Shown: piece after piece, positions 44,504-55,733 of the stretch
How positions within the stretch are numbered: position 1 is the stretch's first letter
How the letters are laid out: every line of letters begins with the position of its first letter
NCBI RefSeq assembly: GCF_040436345.1
Contig: NC_133230.1
Coordinates: 26,353,697-26,417,696, forward strand
Source: Pagrus major
Taxonomy: Eukaryota; Chordata; Actinopteri; Spariformes; Sparidae
DNA: 64,000 nucleotides
Reading direction: 5' to 3'
Made by a program: the position numbers and the translations under genes
The notes under the pieces: generated by a model
What the model was told of the DNA's origin: nothing
What the model saw: only the letters and a program-made list of their open reading frames with translations
Database searches by the model: none

Positions 44504-47286
44504 GTGTTTGGATCAGAACATATCAGGATGTGAGAGGAGGCGGAGCCTCTTCTCCTGAGCTGTGGGAGGTGTCAGGGTCAGAACAGAACTCATATGAGGG
44601 GCAGTTCTCTTTTTCTTCACTTTAATCTTTATTGATATTGTCACATAGTAACAACCAACAAACACAACCAGCAGGAACATTCACTGCTTGGGAAGTGTCT
44701 TGTATTAAACACTCAAAAATGTGTTTGTCTGTTAATCATCATTCCAGTCCCATGTCCTCATTTTGAGTCTTAAAGTGTCCATTTTGTCCATTTCCTGTCA
44801 AACTGCTTCTTGGAGTCTCAGTTTATGTGTCAGTGTCTCCATCACAAAGATCTCCTCGACAGCTGCAGCCATTGGATCTCCGTTGGCGGTGCTTCCTCAC
44901 CTCCTTGCCTGGTGTTTGCTTTGTTGCTTGCTACTAGCAGTATTTTAATCAGATATACATCATGTGCCAAAACCTTTTCCTTCCACAGTTCACATAAGTG
45001 GAGCACCAAACTACTTTTGGGACCTCATATCCTAATATTAGCTGCAGTACCTTACATACCATTTCCCACAATACACTTATTTGTTACATCTCCAGAGAAC
45101 ATGAGAACGATGGACATGGTCAGACCCACATTCTCTCCAACACTTCTGATGACTGCAGCTGCCTGCTTTTCATTTTCGGTGTAATAAAGAAACAGATCAG
45201 ATTCTTCCATGAGAATTCCCTCCAGATCCATGAATTGGTGGATGAATGGTGAGTCTTCCACATATCATGCCAACTTTCTTCTCAAGTTTCTACATGAGTT
45301 CTTCTTCCCATGTGACCTTGATATATTCAGTTGAATGACTGTCGTTAGTGCTCATCCTTGATATAATGCTGAAGTTATTCTCATGTCACTTTCCTGGTTT
45401 GCTTTCATTATGATTTGGATGACACCATTCATCTCTTTGGAAGAATCTGCTGGATTTCCTCTTTGTAATATTCCTTTAGTTGAAGATATCTGTAGATTTC
45501 ATGAGCTCCAGATTCATACTTTCTTCTCAGGTTTTCAAAACTCTCCAGCCTCCCTTCCTTCACCAGAACACACCAAGCTGTTATTCCTTTTTAACCATTG
45601 CTTAAATCCTTGATCAGACTTCACAGGCAGGACATTTCTATCGTCTGCTGCCCATTTTAATATATTCACATCTTTCTGTATCTTAGATATTTACAATACT
45701 TTAAACCACAGGTCTAACGTGTGTACTGTTATTGGATCCATATTCATTTTGACTTCCTTGTGTAGTTTATTGTCTCTGATCATATTTTGAATTGGGATTT
45801 GGTTCACTTCTCTTTCTATATCTTTCCATGTTGCTGTGAATTCTGACTTACACCAACAGTACACAGGTCTCAGCTGAGCAGCATAATAGTATTCCCTTCA
45901 TTTTGGGAGGCTCGTAGCACCTCTCTCTCTCTTTGGGGAGCTGAAGAGCTCTGGACCTGACTCTAGGTCTATTTCACGTCCAAGTTGTTATAATTTGCTG
46001 TGCACAGGTCAGAGATGCTTTCAGTGATCTTCACACACAAACAATGAATTGACTTTAGATTCCAGTTAAGGTCGTATGACTCTCTGATCACTTTTGTTGG
46101 AGTATAGTTGAGTGATAAAATCTGGGTTTTGGAAACATTTATCTATCTATACCCTGACAGATCGCCATATGTTTCTAGAAGCTTCATCAAATTAGGGAGC
46201 GTTGTATTTGGTTGTCTGAGGAAAGTGATGATGTCATCAGTGAAAAGCCCAATTTTATGTTCTCCTCCTCCAGTTGTGACCCTTTAAGTTCTTGGTTTTC
46301 TCGTACTGCTCGAGCTAAGGGCTCAATAAAAATCACAAACAAGGTCGGTGACAAACAGCCTCCCTGTCTGGTCGATCTCTGCAGATATATTTTCTCAGTC
46401 AGATCTCCATTCATTTGAATTCTAGCAGAAGTTTTTGGTAGAGTGTTTTAATCAGTTGTATTGATTTATTATTGAATCCAAATCGTTCTAATATCTGATA
46501 AAGAAACTTCCAGTGAACACAATCGAATGCCTTTTCAGCGTCAATGCTAACAACACAGTGCTTTGTTTTTCTCTTTGTCTTTGCTCATTATGTGTAAAGT
46601 TCGTCTGATGCTGTCTTGGGTTTGACGGCCTGATATGAATCCTGTTTGATCTTCATCTATTAATTCTGCTATGAAGGTGTTTATTCTTTTAGAGATAATT
46701 GACGTATATGGTTTATAATCTTTATTTAGTATTGAGATCGGTCTGTAGCTTTCACATCTGTCCCTCTCCTTTCCTGGTTTTGGGATGATTGAAATGATTG
46801 CTTCTGCCCACGTTGGTGGTATTTTGCTTTCTTTGAGGGTCCAGTTAAAAGAGGTCTGGAGGGCTGGTAACAGTTCCTCCTTATAAATCTTATAGCATTC
46901 TGCAGGGTAGCCATCGCTCCCTGGAGATGTATTGAATTTATTGCTTGGATAATATCTTCCCTTGTAATGTCTGCTGTGAGTCTTTCATTTTGGAAAGTGC
47001 CAATCGACAGAAGATCTAGTTGATTTAAGAAGGTCCTCATTTCTTCTTCATTTGCAGCAGTTGGTTGTGTATATAGTTTTTCACAGAACCTCTGGAATAC
47101 TCTTTCTATATCTTCTGGTTCATGTATCGTCTCGTTGGTGTTTGGATCCTTAATTTTATGTTTGCTATTTATTGCTAGCTGTTTTCATATTCGTTTTGCT
47201 CGGAGTTTTGTTGCTCTGGGACCAGAGCTTCTCTTCTAAGTCTTTTTATTAAAGTGGTTTTAGCTATTAACTTTCCCCGGACAGTT

Positions 47287-47709
47287 ATTATAACTAAGGT
47301 CCAGGAACTGGACCACGCCACTCCTCCTCGCTGATCTGCTACAAAGGCCCAGCCAGTCAAACCACCCGTGACTCATCAACCTAACCACCTGCGCCGCATT
47401 AACTCAACCACCTACGTCGCCCTGATTCAATCACCTGTGAAATCTATATATGCAAGTCTAACCATTTCTCTCCCGTTCATCTCAAGTTCTTACAACCCTC
47501 CCCCCCAGACCCTCTCCTTCTCCACTAGCCTCTCTCACAGGATCACCGGCAGCCCAGCCTTCCACATCGCCATCCCACGGCAAGAAGATCCTCCAGAACA
47601 GGGACCCAGGCCATTCCAGCACAGGAATCCTATCCTTTCCAAAATCTTCTACCAATTTAAATAAACCACCTTAAGGTTAAACTGTGGCGTGGTCTTGTGA
47701 GTGAACCCT
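47287..47709 (+). mobile_element. Solo-LTR-like insertion inside the L1, unit B
   Basis: Matches 15332-15820 of unit A, with the same TATATATG and AATAAA signals but only about one copy of the 23-bp repeat. On its left the adjoining L1 sequence is deleted up to TTCCCCGGACA. Confidence 0.5.
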
Positions 47710-47791
47710 TTATTATTCAGTATTCCTACATTAAGTCTCCAGATTGTTTGTCTTTTTCTGGCATTTAGATGTATTTTTAAAAACAGGCTGT

Positions 47792-48814
47792 TAGGGCTGC
47801 TCGATTATGGCAAAAATCTTAATCACGATTATTTTGATTGATATTGTAATCACGATTATTAAAGACGATTATTCATTGATTTGAGAACAAGCATTTATTG
47901 AACTTTTAACTCTGGTATTTCTTTGAACACGATAAGTTTGAACTGAAAAACAAGAAAAATGCAAATAAATAAGAAAAATATATTAATAAAATGAATTAAA
48001 TAATATGTAAAAATAAAAAACCATAGGTCCGTTGTGGTGGCAAAATATAATGCTGTTGACACTTCTCTTGCAACTTTTCCGCGACATTCGTCATAAAGGG
48101 CAGGCAGCGAAATTCTGCTGAAATGGTGACGTGATGGTAACACTTACTACCGCTTGTCCAATGTGTTAATCAGTTTATTGAACCCCGGCTCGCTAACGGT
48201 GTTGATAGGGCACATGTCTTTGGCATCATGTATGTGACGGCATCCGTTATTTCTCCATGCCTGCGGGAGCTGGAGATGTGCGGTGGCATTGTAAAGTGTG
48301 TCCTTAATTGAGAACGGTGTGGCGGCGGCAGGAGTCGAGGAGCTTTTCATTTTTTTTGTTCCTTCACTGCCTGGTCATGTATAACTCTGTGTGTGGACTT
48401 TAAATGGTTAAATAAAGTGGTCGTGATCCCTTAAGGTGCAGACACGGTCGCGTGACATATCTTGCACAATATCTTCGTTTGTTCCGAGTCAGACTCCTCG
48501 AAACCGAAGTGTTTCCACACCACAGAATTCGCTGGATCTTTCTTCCCGACCAAAGGCTCCTTTCAGCCATCTTCTACCGTCTTCTTCTACACGTTTTTTC
48601 CAAACACCCACTGGCAACACGCACCGGTGTGGCTGAAAGCGAAACTGTTCAGGCGGGGGAGGGGCGGAGCGGAGTGCACAGGTGGAGATGGAAGGGTTCG
48701 CTGCATTTACCACACAAGACACGGCGTGAGGCAGAATGATCGTTTTATTACGGTTATCTTGTTTTCATGATCGAGGGGAGCCAAAATCGAAATTCAATTA
48801 ATCGCCCAGCCCTA
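47792..48814 (-). mobile_element. hAT element inserted in the L1, unit B only
   Basis: Terminal repeats TAGGGCTG...CAGCCCTA are flanked by the perfect 8-bp duplication CAGGCTGT at 47784-47791 and 48815-48822. Unit A has the uninterrupted site (AAAACAGGCTGTTATGATCTG, about 15892). Minus-strand frames 48147-48350 and 47895-48143 encode a ZBED1-like segment (KDMCPINTVSEPGFNKLINT, then YFATTTDLW) without the transposase core, so it is an internally deleted, non-autonomous copy. Confidence 0.9.
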
Positions 48815-50429
48815 CAGGCTGTTATGATCTGATATATCTGCCGCTCCAGTTTTACACTCGGACACTCTGTACCTATCACCTATATCTAGAAAGAAGTTAT
48901 CAGTTCATGAGTGTACATTGTGTGTACATCCCTCTAGCCCTCGGACCTGGTGAAATATTAACCTAAGTCTGTCACATCATATGGCCAACTATAAAGATGC
49001 AATCTGCCTGTACCCAGCATTAGCACAACACTTTGCGATAGTTAGCTTGTTACCTGTGACGACATATGCTGATTGTAACGTCTTCCAGTGTCTTCTTAAT
49101 AATTTGGTACGTTTTGTGTTTTTGGACAACCTCGGTGGGGTAGTCGTGGTCAAAATTGATTTTTTTTTAATCGCCCACCTGCAACCCCTTCTTTTCCCAT
49201 ACTTTATGTAGGACCATCTCCTTAATTTCAAACTGAAGGAAATGAACTATTATTGATCTCAGAGTGTCTCCTGGATTCAATTTTCGTGAGAGAGCTCTGT
49301 GGGCGCGTTGGATTTACAGATTGGCAACTCTTTTGTAAGTAGTTGATCCAGGTAGTCGGTGACAGAGCTTCCTTCTGTGTCCTCAAGGCCAAAAATCTGG
49401 ACATTGTTCCTCCGCTACCTCATTTCTAGATCCGTAATTTTGTCCTGCATCTGGCGTGTCTGTTTTTCCATCTTCTCTAGAAAATAATTTGCTTCCATGC
49501 TGAGCTCTTCCAACTCCGCTTTGTGAGTCTGGGCTTCGGTTATGATCGTTTTTTGTTCCTGTAGTTCCTTGTTACTTTCCATGAGTTTGCGTTCAATATC
49601 TCGTCTGAGGGTGGCGATTTCTTGTCTCATCTCGCTTTTAAGTTCGTCTTTAAATGTTATCAGTTCGTCATGGAGTTCCTGCTTGAGGTCTCTTATATCT
49701 CTACCAATTCTAGCAAGTCCCGCTCTCAGTGTTTCTGCCTGATCCAGCTAAAAGCTGAGCATCCGACCCGTCCGGCATCTTGCAGGAAGCCCGAGGGGCA
49801 GTTCTCTTTGCCTCAGGTGTTAACAGGAAGGTAGAGAGGTTGACAGTTACTGTCCAGTCAAACATCAAAGGGTCACTGCTTTGGTGAAGACATGATCAAC
49901 ACCTGTCATGAAGTGTGTAACAGCTGTTCTGTTGTTAGCTGACAGTATATAAGTCAGGACAGTGTGAAGACTGCAGAGACACTGTGGCTCTTCTCTCTGT
50001 GCTGCAGGTATTGAAGAGACAATTTCCCTCACAACACACACACCTCGTTATGTCTTTTGATAGAGCTAGGCTAGCAGTTTCCCCCTGCTTCCAGTCTTTG
50101 TGCTAAGCTAGGCTAACCATGTCCTGGACTTCTCTCTGTACAGAGATGAAGCTGATTCTATCCTGGTGAAGAGGACAAAAAGGGATTTTTCTCAAAATGA
50201 CAGACAGCTCCTTTAACATGCAGAGATCTGTTCAAACTCAGTTATTACCAAGAAACAATGATCATGTTTGTTCCTGGAGATGTTCTCCTCCTACACAAGT
50301 ATCTCCTCTTCATGTTGAACCAGTGTTCATGTTCTGATAAAAGGAAAAAGGCTTCTTACATGTGTCACTGTTCATATCACACTCATACTCATCAGACTCT
50401 TCCTCCTCCATCACACTGACTCTTCATAC

Positions 50430-50603
50430 CTGAGAGTGTCCAGTCTCCAGTCTGGATCCTTCAGTCCAGCCGACAGCAGTTTCTCTCCCGAGTCTCCTGG
50501 ATGATTGTAGCTCAGGTCCAGCTCTCTCAGATGGGAGGGGTTGGAGCTCAGAGCTGAGGCCAGAGAAGCACAGCCTTCCTCTGTGATCAGACAGCCTGAC
50601 AGC
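50430..50603 (-). CDS. Gene B exon 8: leucine-rich repeats
   Basis: 174 nt, open, with the same LRELDLSYN hallmark as in gene A and very few substitutions (for example SALSSN for SVLSSN). Confidence 0.88.
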
Positions 50604-50906
50604 CTGCAGACACACAAAACAACACACATGGCAGATCATCTGAGGAGACTGATGAGTCAGATACAAGAACAGACTGTCTCCAAATAAATTAACACTTCTC
50701 CTCATTAACTAATCATCAGTAAACAGAGTCCAGCAGAGGCTGATAAGTATATGTTTCACTTCTCATAATAACAGTAAACATCTCTAATTTTTTGTGCTTC
50801 AGCAAAACACCAAATAATCTTCTGCATCCCCTGAAAAGGATCCATCCCAGCAGTGGCAAATCTTCAAGGCCTTCAAGGTATTCAGAGAAGGCCCTGGAAT
50901 CCTCAG

Positions 50907-52183
50907 TAGGGATGTCACGATTACTCGATTTCACAATTAATTGCGGTAGTAAGCGCTACGATTAATTGATCATAACGTTTCCTGAATACCGTCAGAAAAT
51001 ATTGTGCTGGAACCATAGTTAAGGGCAACTCAAACGGAACGAAAACAAAGTTAGGCAACACCCACGTGTTGCCGCGCCCGCGTGTGTTGCTTTGTTTTGG
51101 TCCCTGCAAGTTGCAGAAGAGATGCGTACCTGTGGGGAAAATGGCAGAAGAGTTATTCCCCCCGACCAAACGTGTTAAGACCAAACGTGCCAGCATGTAA
51201 ATCATGTTATAAAAAAATTGCAGTCAAAGGAGGAAACACATCTAATATGTTTCACCACCTGCAGGACAACCACCCAACTTTGTTTGCCAAAATAAAGGTA
51301 AATACACAGTAACATTAAAATACGTCAATGTTTTCCTAACGTTGCATTGAATTGGTAGGAAATTAAATGTTAGCGTGTCATTTGCACTTAATTGTGTACG
51401 AGTACGACACGGGTTGGCCTTTCAGTGCAGCGTGAGGTCGATCGCTTTTTTCTCTCTTTTTTTTTTGTCGTCGGACAGTCTCAGTGTCAGTGTGCAGTGA
51501 CCTGTAGAAGAAAACGCCATGTAGTCAAGGTCCTCACTCAGTCAGTGAACATTTAGCATTACCTCCTTTTGCTTTCTCCCATCTGTGCGTAAACGTTGGG
51601 CTTGTGCTTCCAGCTCGATCCAGTGCTTGTACACTTGTGCTTCCAGTCCGTTTCATGTTTTACTAATTTGTTTATGTCATTGTAATTTAAACATAAAATA
51701 AATTAACCAAAATAATAGATAAGTTTTATATGTGGCCACATAATATTAGACAAATGATTAAAATGATTAAAAATAAACTTAAACATCTGGTATAGATGAC
51801 AATTGATGACTTAAATAATTGAAACAATTCTCCTGGGGGATTAATGATTGGTCCTATATAAATAGATACTTAAATATACAAATACAAATATTGGGTCATA
51901 TAATTAGTAATATAATTATATTTTGACAGTCAACATAAGTCATTACAGCCAAAACAAAGCTCTTGTTTGGTTACTTGACTTTGTTGCTATATGTTTTTGT
52001 TATGTTGGCATCAAAAGATAGAAATAAAGGAAACTTTAAGACCTTTAAGGAGTGTTCATGTGATTTAACATATGAATAGAGTTGTGAAATCAATCAACGC
52101 ATAATAATCGTGATTATCGTAATATCGTGATAAATTCTCTGACAATAATCGTACTAAGGAAAACTGTAATCATGACATCCCTA
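50907..52183 (+). mobile_element. hAT element 2 (inner), unit B
   Basis: The ends are TAGGGATGTCACGATTAC and CATGACATCCCTA, with the 8-bp duplication ATCCTCAG at 50899-50906 and 52184-52191. A plus-strand frame about 51130-51298 encodes a BED-type zinc finger (CKSC...HLQDNHP) followed by a GTAAAT donor. The catalytic part is missing. Confidence 0.88.
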
Positions 52184-52575
52184 ATCCTCAGATGAAAAAG
52201 AAACGCATCTTATTAATTCTGTAAATAAAATAAAATTACGCCGACTCGTTTCTGTAGTTTTCTGTCCATACACTGAGCGGTTTTGTGTTGGAAGAAATTC
52301 AACCAATCAGATATTTTTCTACGGTGTCTCTGGGGAGAATATCCTCCATCCAGGGCATTCTATTTCCTTTACAGAATGCCCTGACATTAAACGTAATGAG
52401 AGTGTACATTTGGATTGACAATTTGATCAACCAATCATATTTGGATTTGTAGCCAATGGGCGTATTCTTTAAGATTTTCTACAGCTCCAGGGTATTCTGG
52501 AAGGCCCGCTTGCTCAGTCACACGAGACCTAGCTTAACTAGCGAGTTGTGATTGATGGCCAACGTTGAATATGGC

Positions 52576-52743
52576 AACAGGTGGAGATGATAGTGATACA
52601 GCAGGTGGAGATGATAGTGATGCAGCAGGTGGAGATGATATTGATACAGCAGGTGGAGATGATATTGATACAGCAGGTGGAGATGATATTGATGCAGCAG
52701 GTGGAGCTGATATTGATACAGCAGGTGGAGATGATACTGACGC
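52576..52743 (+). repeat. 24-bp minisatellite
   Basis: Seven copies of a 24-bp unit (GCAGGTGGAGATGATATTGATACA and variants) encode an acidic AGGDDIDT repeat in one frame. The region is deleted in unit A. Confidence 0.95.
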
Positions 52744-52976
52744 GGATTTATTGTCAGTGCCCTTTTTTCAAGACGACTGTTAAATGAAATTATTGAAAAA
52801 TTCATCCAAAAGGACAGGAGGATGGATTTCATCTTCAGGTGAACGTCACTGGTGAGTGGAACTGATTTATTACTGGTTTTGCTACAGTGTTGCATCTCGT
52901 TGAACTGGTTGCATTTTGTTTCCACACACTTGTTAAATGATTGTTCATAAAGTGACTGTCTACCTGACGTCCGATA

Positions 52977-53112
52977 GTGTGTGTGTGTGTGTGTGGCTGT
53001 GTGTGTGTGTGGCTGTTTGTGTGGCTGTGTGTGCGTGGCTGTGGCTGTGTGTGTCTGTGTGCGTGTGTGTGGCTGTGTGTGTGTCTGTGTGCGTGTGTGT
53101 GTGTGGCTGTGT
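52977..53112. repeat. TG-rich microsatellite, unit B
   Basis: GTGTGTGG and CTGTGTGCG repeats near the right end of hAT element 1. Confidence 0.9.
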
Positions 53113-53410
53113 GCATAACTAGAACAATGCAATTTTAAAGATGGAGCAGTAATATTATATTTTGCCAAAAGGCCCAGTTCTGATAGGCACGGTTCGCCAC
53201 TGCATCCCAGTGACCACTCTGAGAATGAAAATGCTTTCCCACGTTAGTCTTAAAATTAGCCACATTTTTTACTTTTATCTACATTATTTTAATAAGTTAC
53301 AAGACAAGACAGCTGTTTTTTTTAGGCAGATAAAACGTGATTGAAAAGTTTAAATTTAGATGTTATTCAGTTTATTATTTAATTACGAAATATATTCTAA
53401 ACCAAACTAT

Positions 53411-54932
53411 CTTTTCTTTTGCTTTTCTTTTATTTATTTAAAAGGGACAGTGCATATTAATAAACATTTACATGTAAATATGCCGGTTTGTAGCCACAGG
53501 CTAATTTCCAACCGTTGTCCCTTGGCAGGTACATGTTAAAAAAGAGGAAAGAAGGACAGAGAAAACTCAGCAGAGAGAACACAGACGAGAGGAAAAACAA
53601 AACAGACAAAACAAAAAAACCCCAAAAAAAACAGAGAGACATTACTACAAACAGGGATATTGCACATTAACCCGGAAATGTGTAAAAATGTGTATAGTGA
53701 TAAAAGTGTTTCACAAAAGCCCAAGATGTCATCGCATACTGATCACAGTGGGTTGATGATCGCAAATCTGACTAGATCGAAGCCACACCTTCAAGCGTCC
53801 CTTGAATGTTAATAAACTGGGACTCTCTCTAATTGAGGTGGGTAGGCTGTTCCACAGTATACTACCTCTATATGATATTTTGGCCAAAAGTAGTTCGTCG
53901 AGGAGGAACCTCACAGTCACCTCTGGCAGCGGCTCTGGTGACTCGAGTAGTGGAGGGGCTGACCACCCTCAGTTTAATATTATCATTAAGTGGCGGTGGT
54001 GCCAGTCCATGAAGGACTTTGAACATTAGACAAGCTATTTTAAACTTCTTAAAATTTTCAAAACTTAGTAATTTATACTTGGGGAGAATTCTACAGTAGT
54101 GATATGAGAATGGCTTTTTGTCTAAAATTTTAACTGCTTTTTTATATAGGGATTCAATTGGCTTGAGTGCAGTGGCTCCGGAAAAAGACCAACTTGTTAT
54201 ACAGTAATCCATGTGAGAGAATATCATTGAGTGAAGGAACATTAAAGCAGCACTACCATTTAGAGATGGCCTTATCTGTCTAAAGTTGCTCAGGTTAAAT
54301 TTAATGGTGTTGGATATTTTTTTGATGTGGCTCCTAAAAGACAAAGTCGAATCCAGAGTGACGCCTAGGTATTTATATTCTTGCACCAGTGGAAGTTCGT
54401 CATCACCCAAAAATATATTAGAATGTGTAGTTTTAGCTGCAGGCTTAGAGAACATCATACACATGTTTTTTTTGGTGTTTAACAGCAGGCAAGATCTCAT
54501 AAGCCAGTCCTGTATATGGGCCAACTCAGAGGTAAGAATCCGGGCAGCTTCATCCACGTTTTTCGCTGGAGTAAAAACAACTGTATCATCTGCGTACATT
54601 TGAATACAGACATTTCTACATATGTCAGGAAGATCATTAATATATAAAGAAAATAAAACAGGCCCAAGTACAGAGCCTTGAGGAACCCCCACTGGACATT
54701 CTAAGTACATGGATTTGACACCGTTGACCACAACACATTGTTTTCTGTTGGATAAATAAGAAGTCATCCACCTGTTGGCTTAAGTGGAGAAGTTAAAGCG
54801 AGTTAGCTTTGCCAGAAGAACTCTGTGGTCAACAGTGTCAAATGCCTTTTTTAGATCCAGGAAAACAGCGCCCATACAGTTGTTCTTGTCCAGAAAGCAC
54901 TTTGTCTTTTCTAAAAACGACACTTTGTCTTT
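53411..54932 (-). mobile_element. Rex1/CR1-like LINE insertion, unit B only, 5'-truncated
   Basis: It is flanked by a near-perfect duplication (TCTAAACCAAACTAT before 53411; TCTAAAACAAACTAT at 54933-54947). Unit A has the empty site near 21765-21785. It is 5'-truncated inside the RT domain. It lies in sense in intron 7 of gene B. Confidence 0.85.
53868..54767 (-). CDS. Reverse transcriptase fragment of the Rex1/CR1-like LINE
   Basis: The 299-codon frame has the non-LTR RT motifs GVPQGSVLGPVLFSLYINDL and MYADDTVVF and the KYLGVTLDS motif. The C-terminal part (GSILWNSLPTSIR) continues in another frame at 53729-53920, so a frameshift lies near 53880. The clade assignment (Rex1/CR1 group) is by motif style only. 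Confidence 0.88.
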   Translation of the reverse strand: MTSYLSNRKQCVVVNGVKSMYLECPVGVPQGSVLGPVLFSLYINDLPDICRNVCIQMYADDTVVFTPAKNVDEAARILTSELAHIQDWLMRSCLLLNTKKNMCMMFSKPAAKTTHSNIFLGDDELPLVQEYKYLGVTLDSTLSFRSHIKKISNTIKFNLSNFRQIRPSLNGSAALMFLHSMIFSHMDYCITSWSFSGATALKPIESLYKKAVKILDKKPFSYHYCRILPKYKLLSFENFKKFKIACLMFKVLHGLAPPPLNDNIKLRVVSPSTTRVTRAAARGDCEVPPRRTTFGQNII

Positions 54933-55460
54933 TCTAAAACAAACTATATTTACACAGTTGGATGTTTATGTTGTTCTTTCTATTTTTATCTTAATAAACT
55001 ACAATCTAAAGTTTTACCACTGATCCCTCTGGCTTCTTCAGGCTTCAGGATATTCTTCAGATTGGCAGAATTATCAAATTATATATTATGATGAATATTG
55101 ATAGTGATCAATATGGAAAACAATGATTTAGATAATATGTTTTTGCCATATCTCACAGCCCTTCTTTGCTGTATGTTATGTTTGTTTTTCTTGAGATGAC
55201 TTTTGGTCCAGATACAAATTCAGAATATTTGAAACTGTCCCTGATAATAATAATTTAACAATAAAAGCAAAAACAAGAGAAAATGATGAAAAATTCTTGT
55301 GGAAAGTAATTCTCTGAGTCTGGACACTACCTCCACAGTAAAGTTAAATGTATTTTGACAAATTAAATGAGCAGACACATTACTACAGGTTAGCTGGCTG
55401 TCTACTTATATAAATCAGACTTGAAATGGTCATCAGTTGAATGGGTTAATGAATCCTGAC

Positions 55461-55634
55461 CTGAGACTCTCCAGTGTACAGTGAGGACTCTTCAAACCAA
55501 CAGACAGCAGCTTCACTCCTGAATCCTGCAGGTTGTTGTTACTCAGGTCCAGCTCTCTCAGACTGGAGGACTGAGAGCTGAGAACTGAGGACAGAGCTTC
55601 ACAGCTTCTCTCCGACAGGTTACAGCCACTCAGC
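55461..55634 (-). CDS. Gene B exon 7: leucine-rich repeats
   Basis: 174-nt phase-symmetric LRR exon, almost the same as in gene A (NNNLQDSG for NNNLKDSG). Confidence 0.9.
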
Positions 55635-55733
55635 CTGGAGAGACAACAGCAAGGAAACAAATAATACATTTTCATTCGTATCTCCTGCTGAAAAACAGCA
55701 GATAGTATTTATTCATCAATAAATTCTACTTAC

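Larger units (their letters stand above)
44613..49792 (-). mobile_element. Decayed L1-type LINE in intron 8, unit B
   Basis: The same insertion as in unit A, with the same 17-bp duplication at 44596-44612 and 49793-49809. The ORF1 coiled coil remains at 49415-49630. RT pieces remain at 46187-46414 and 46726-47040. Internal deletions remove most of the endonuclease (equivalent to about 15990-16560 and 16733-18449 of unit A) and part of the fingers region. It carries the LTR-like insertion and a unit B-specific hAT. Confidence 0.85.
50851..53202 (+). mobile_element. hAT element 1 (outer), complete ends, unit B
   Basis: The left end is CAGTGGCAAATC and the right end is GGCACGGTTCGCCACTG, flanked by the perfect 8-bp duplication CATCCCAG at 50843-50850 and 53203-53210. 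It hosts hAT element 2, a 24-bp minisatellite (52576-52743) inside a short plus-strand frame that may be a decayed transposase N-terminus (52571-52783), and a TG microsatellite. Its ends match the terminus of the ZMYM1-like hAT at 38468. Confidence 0.88.

Noticed and set aside
52518..53168. 216-codon His/Thr- and Tyr/His/Leu-rich minus-strand frame
   Set aside because: It is produced by the TG microsatellite and the reverse of the 24-bp minisatellite.
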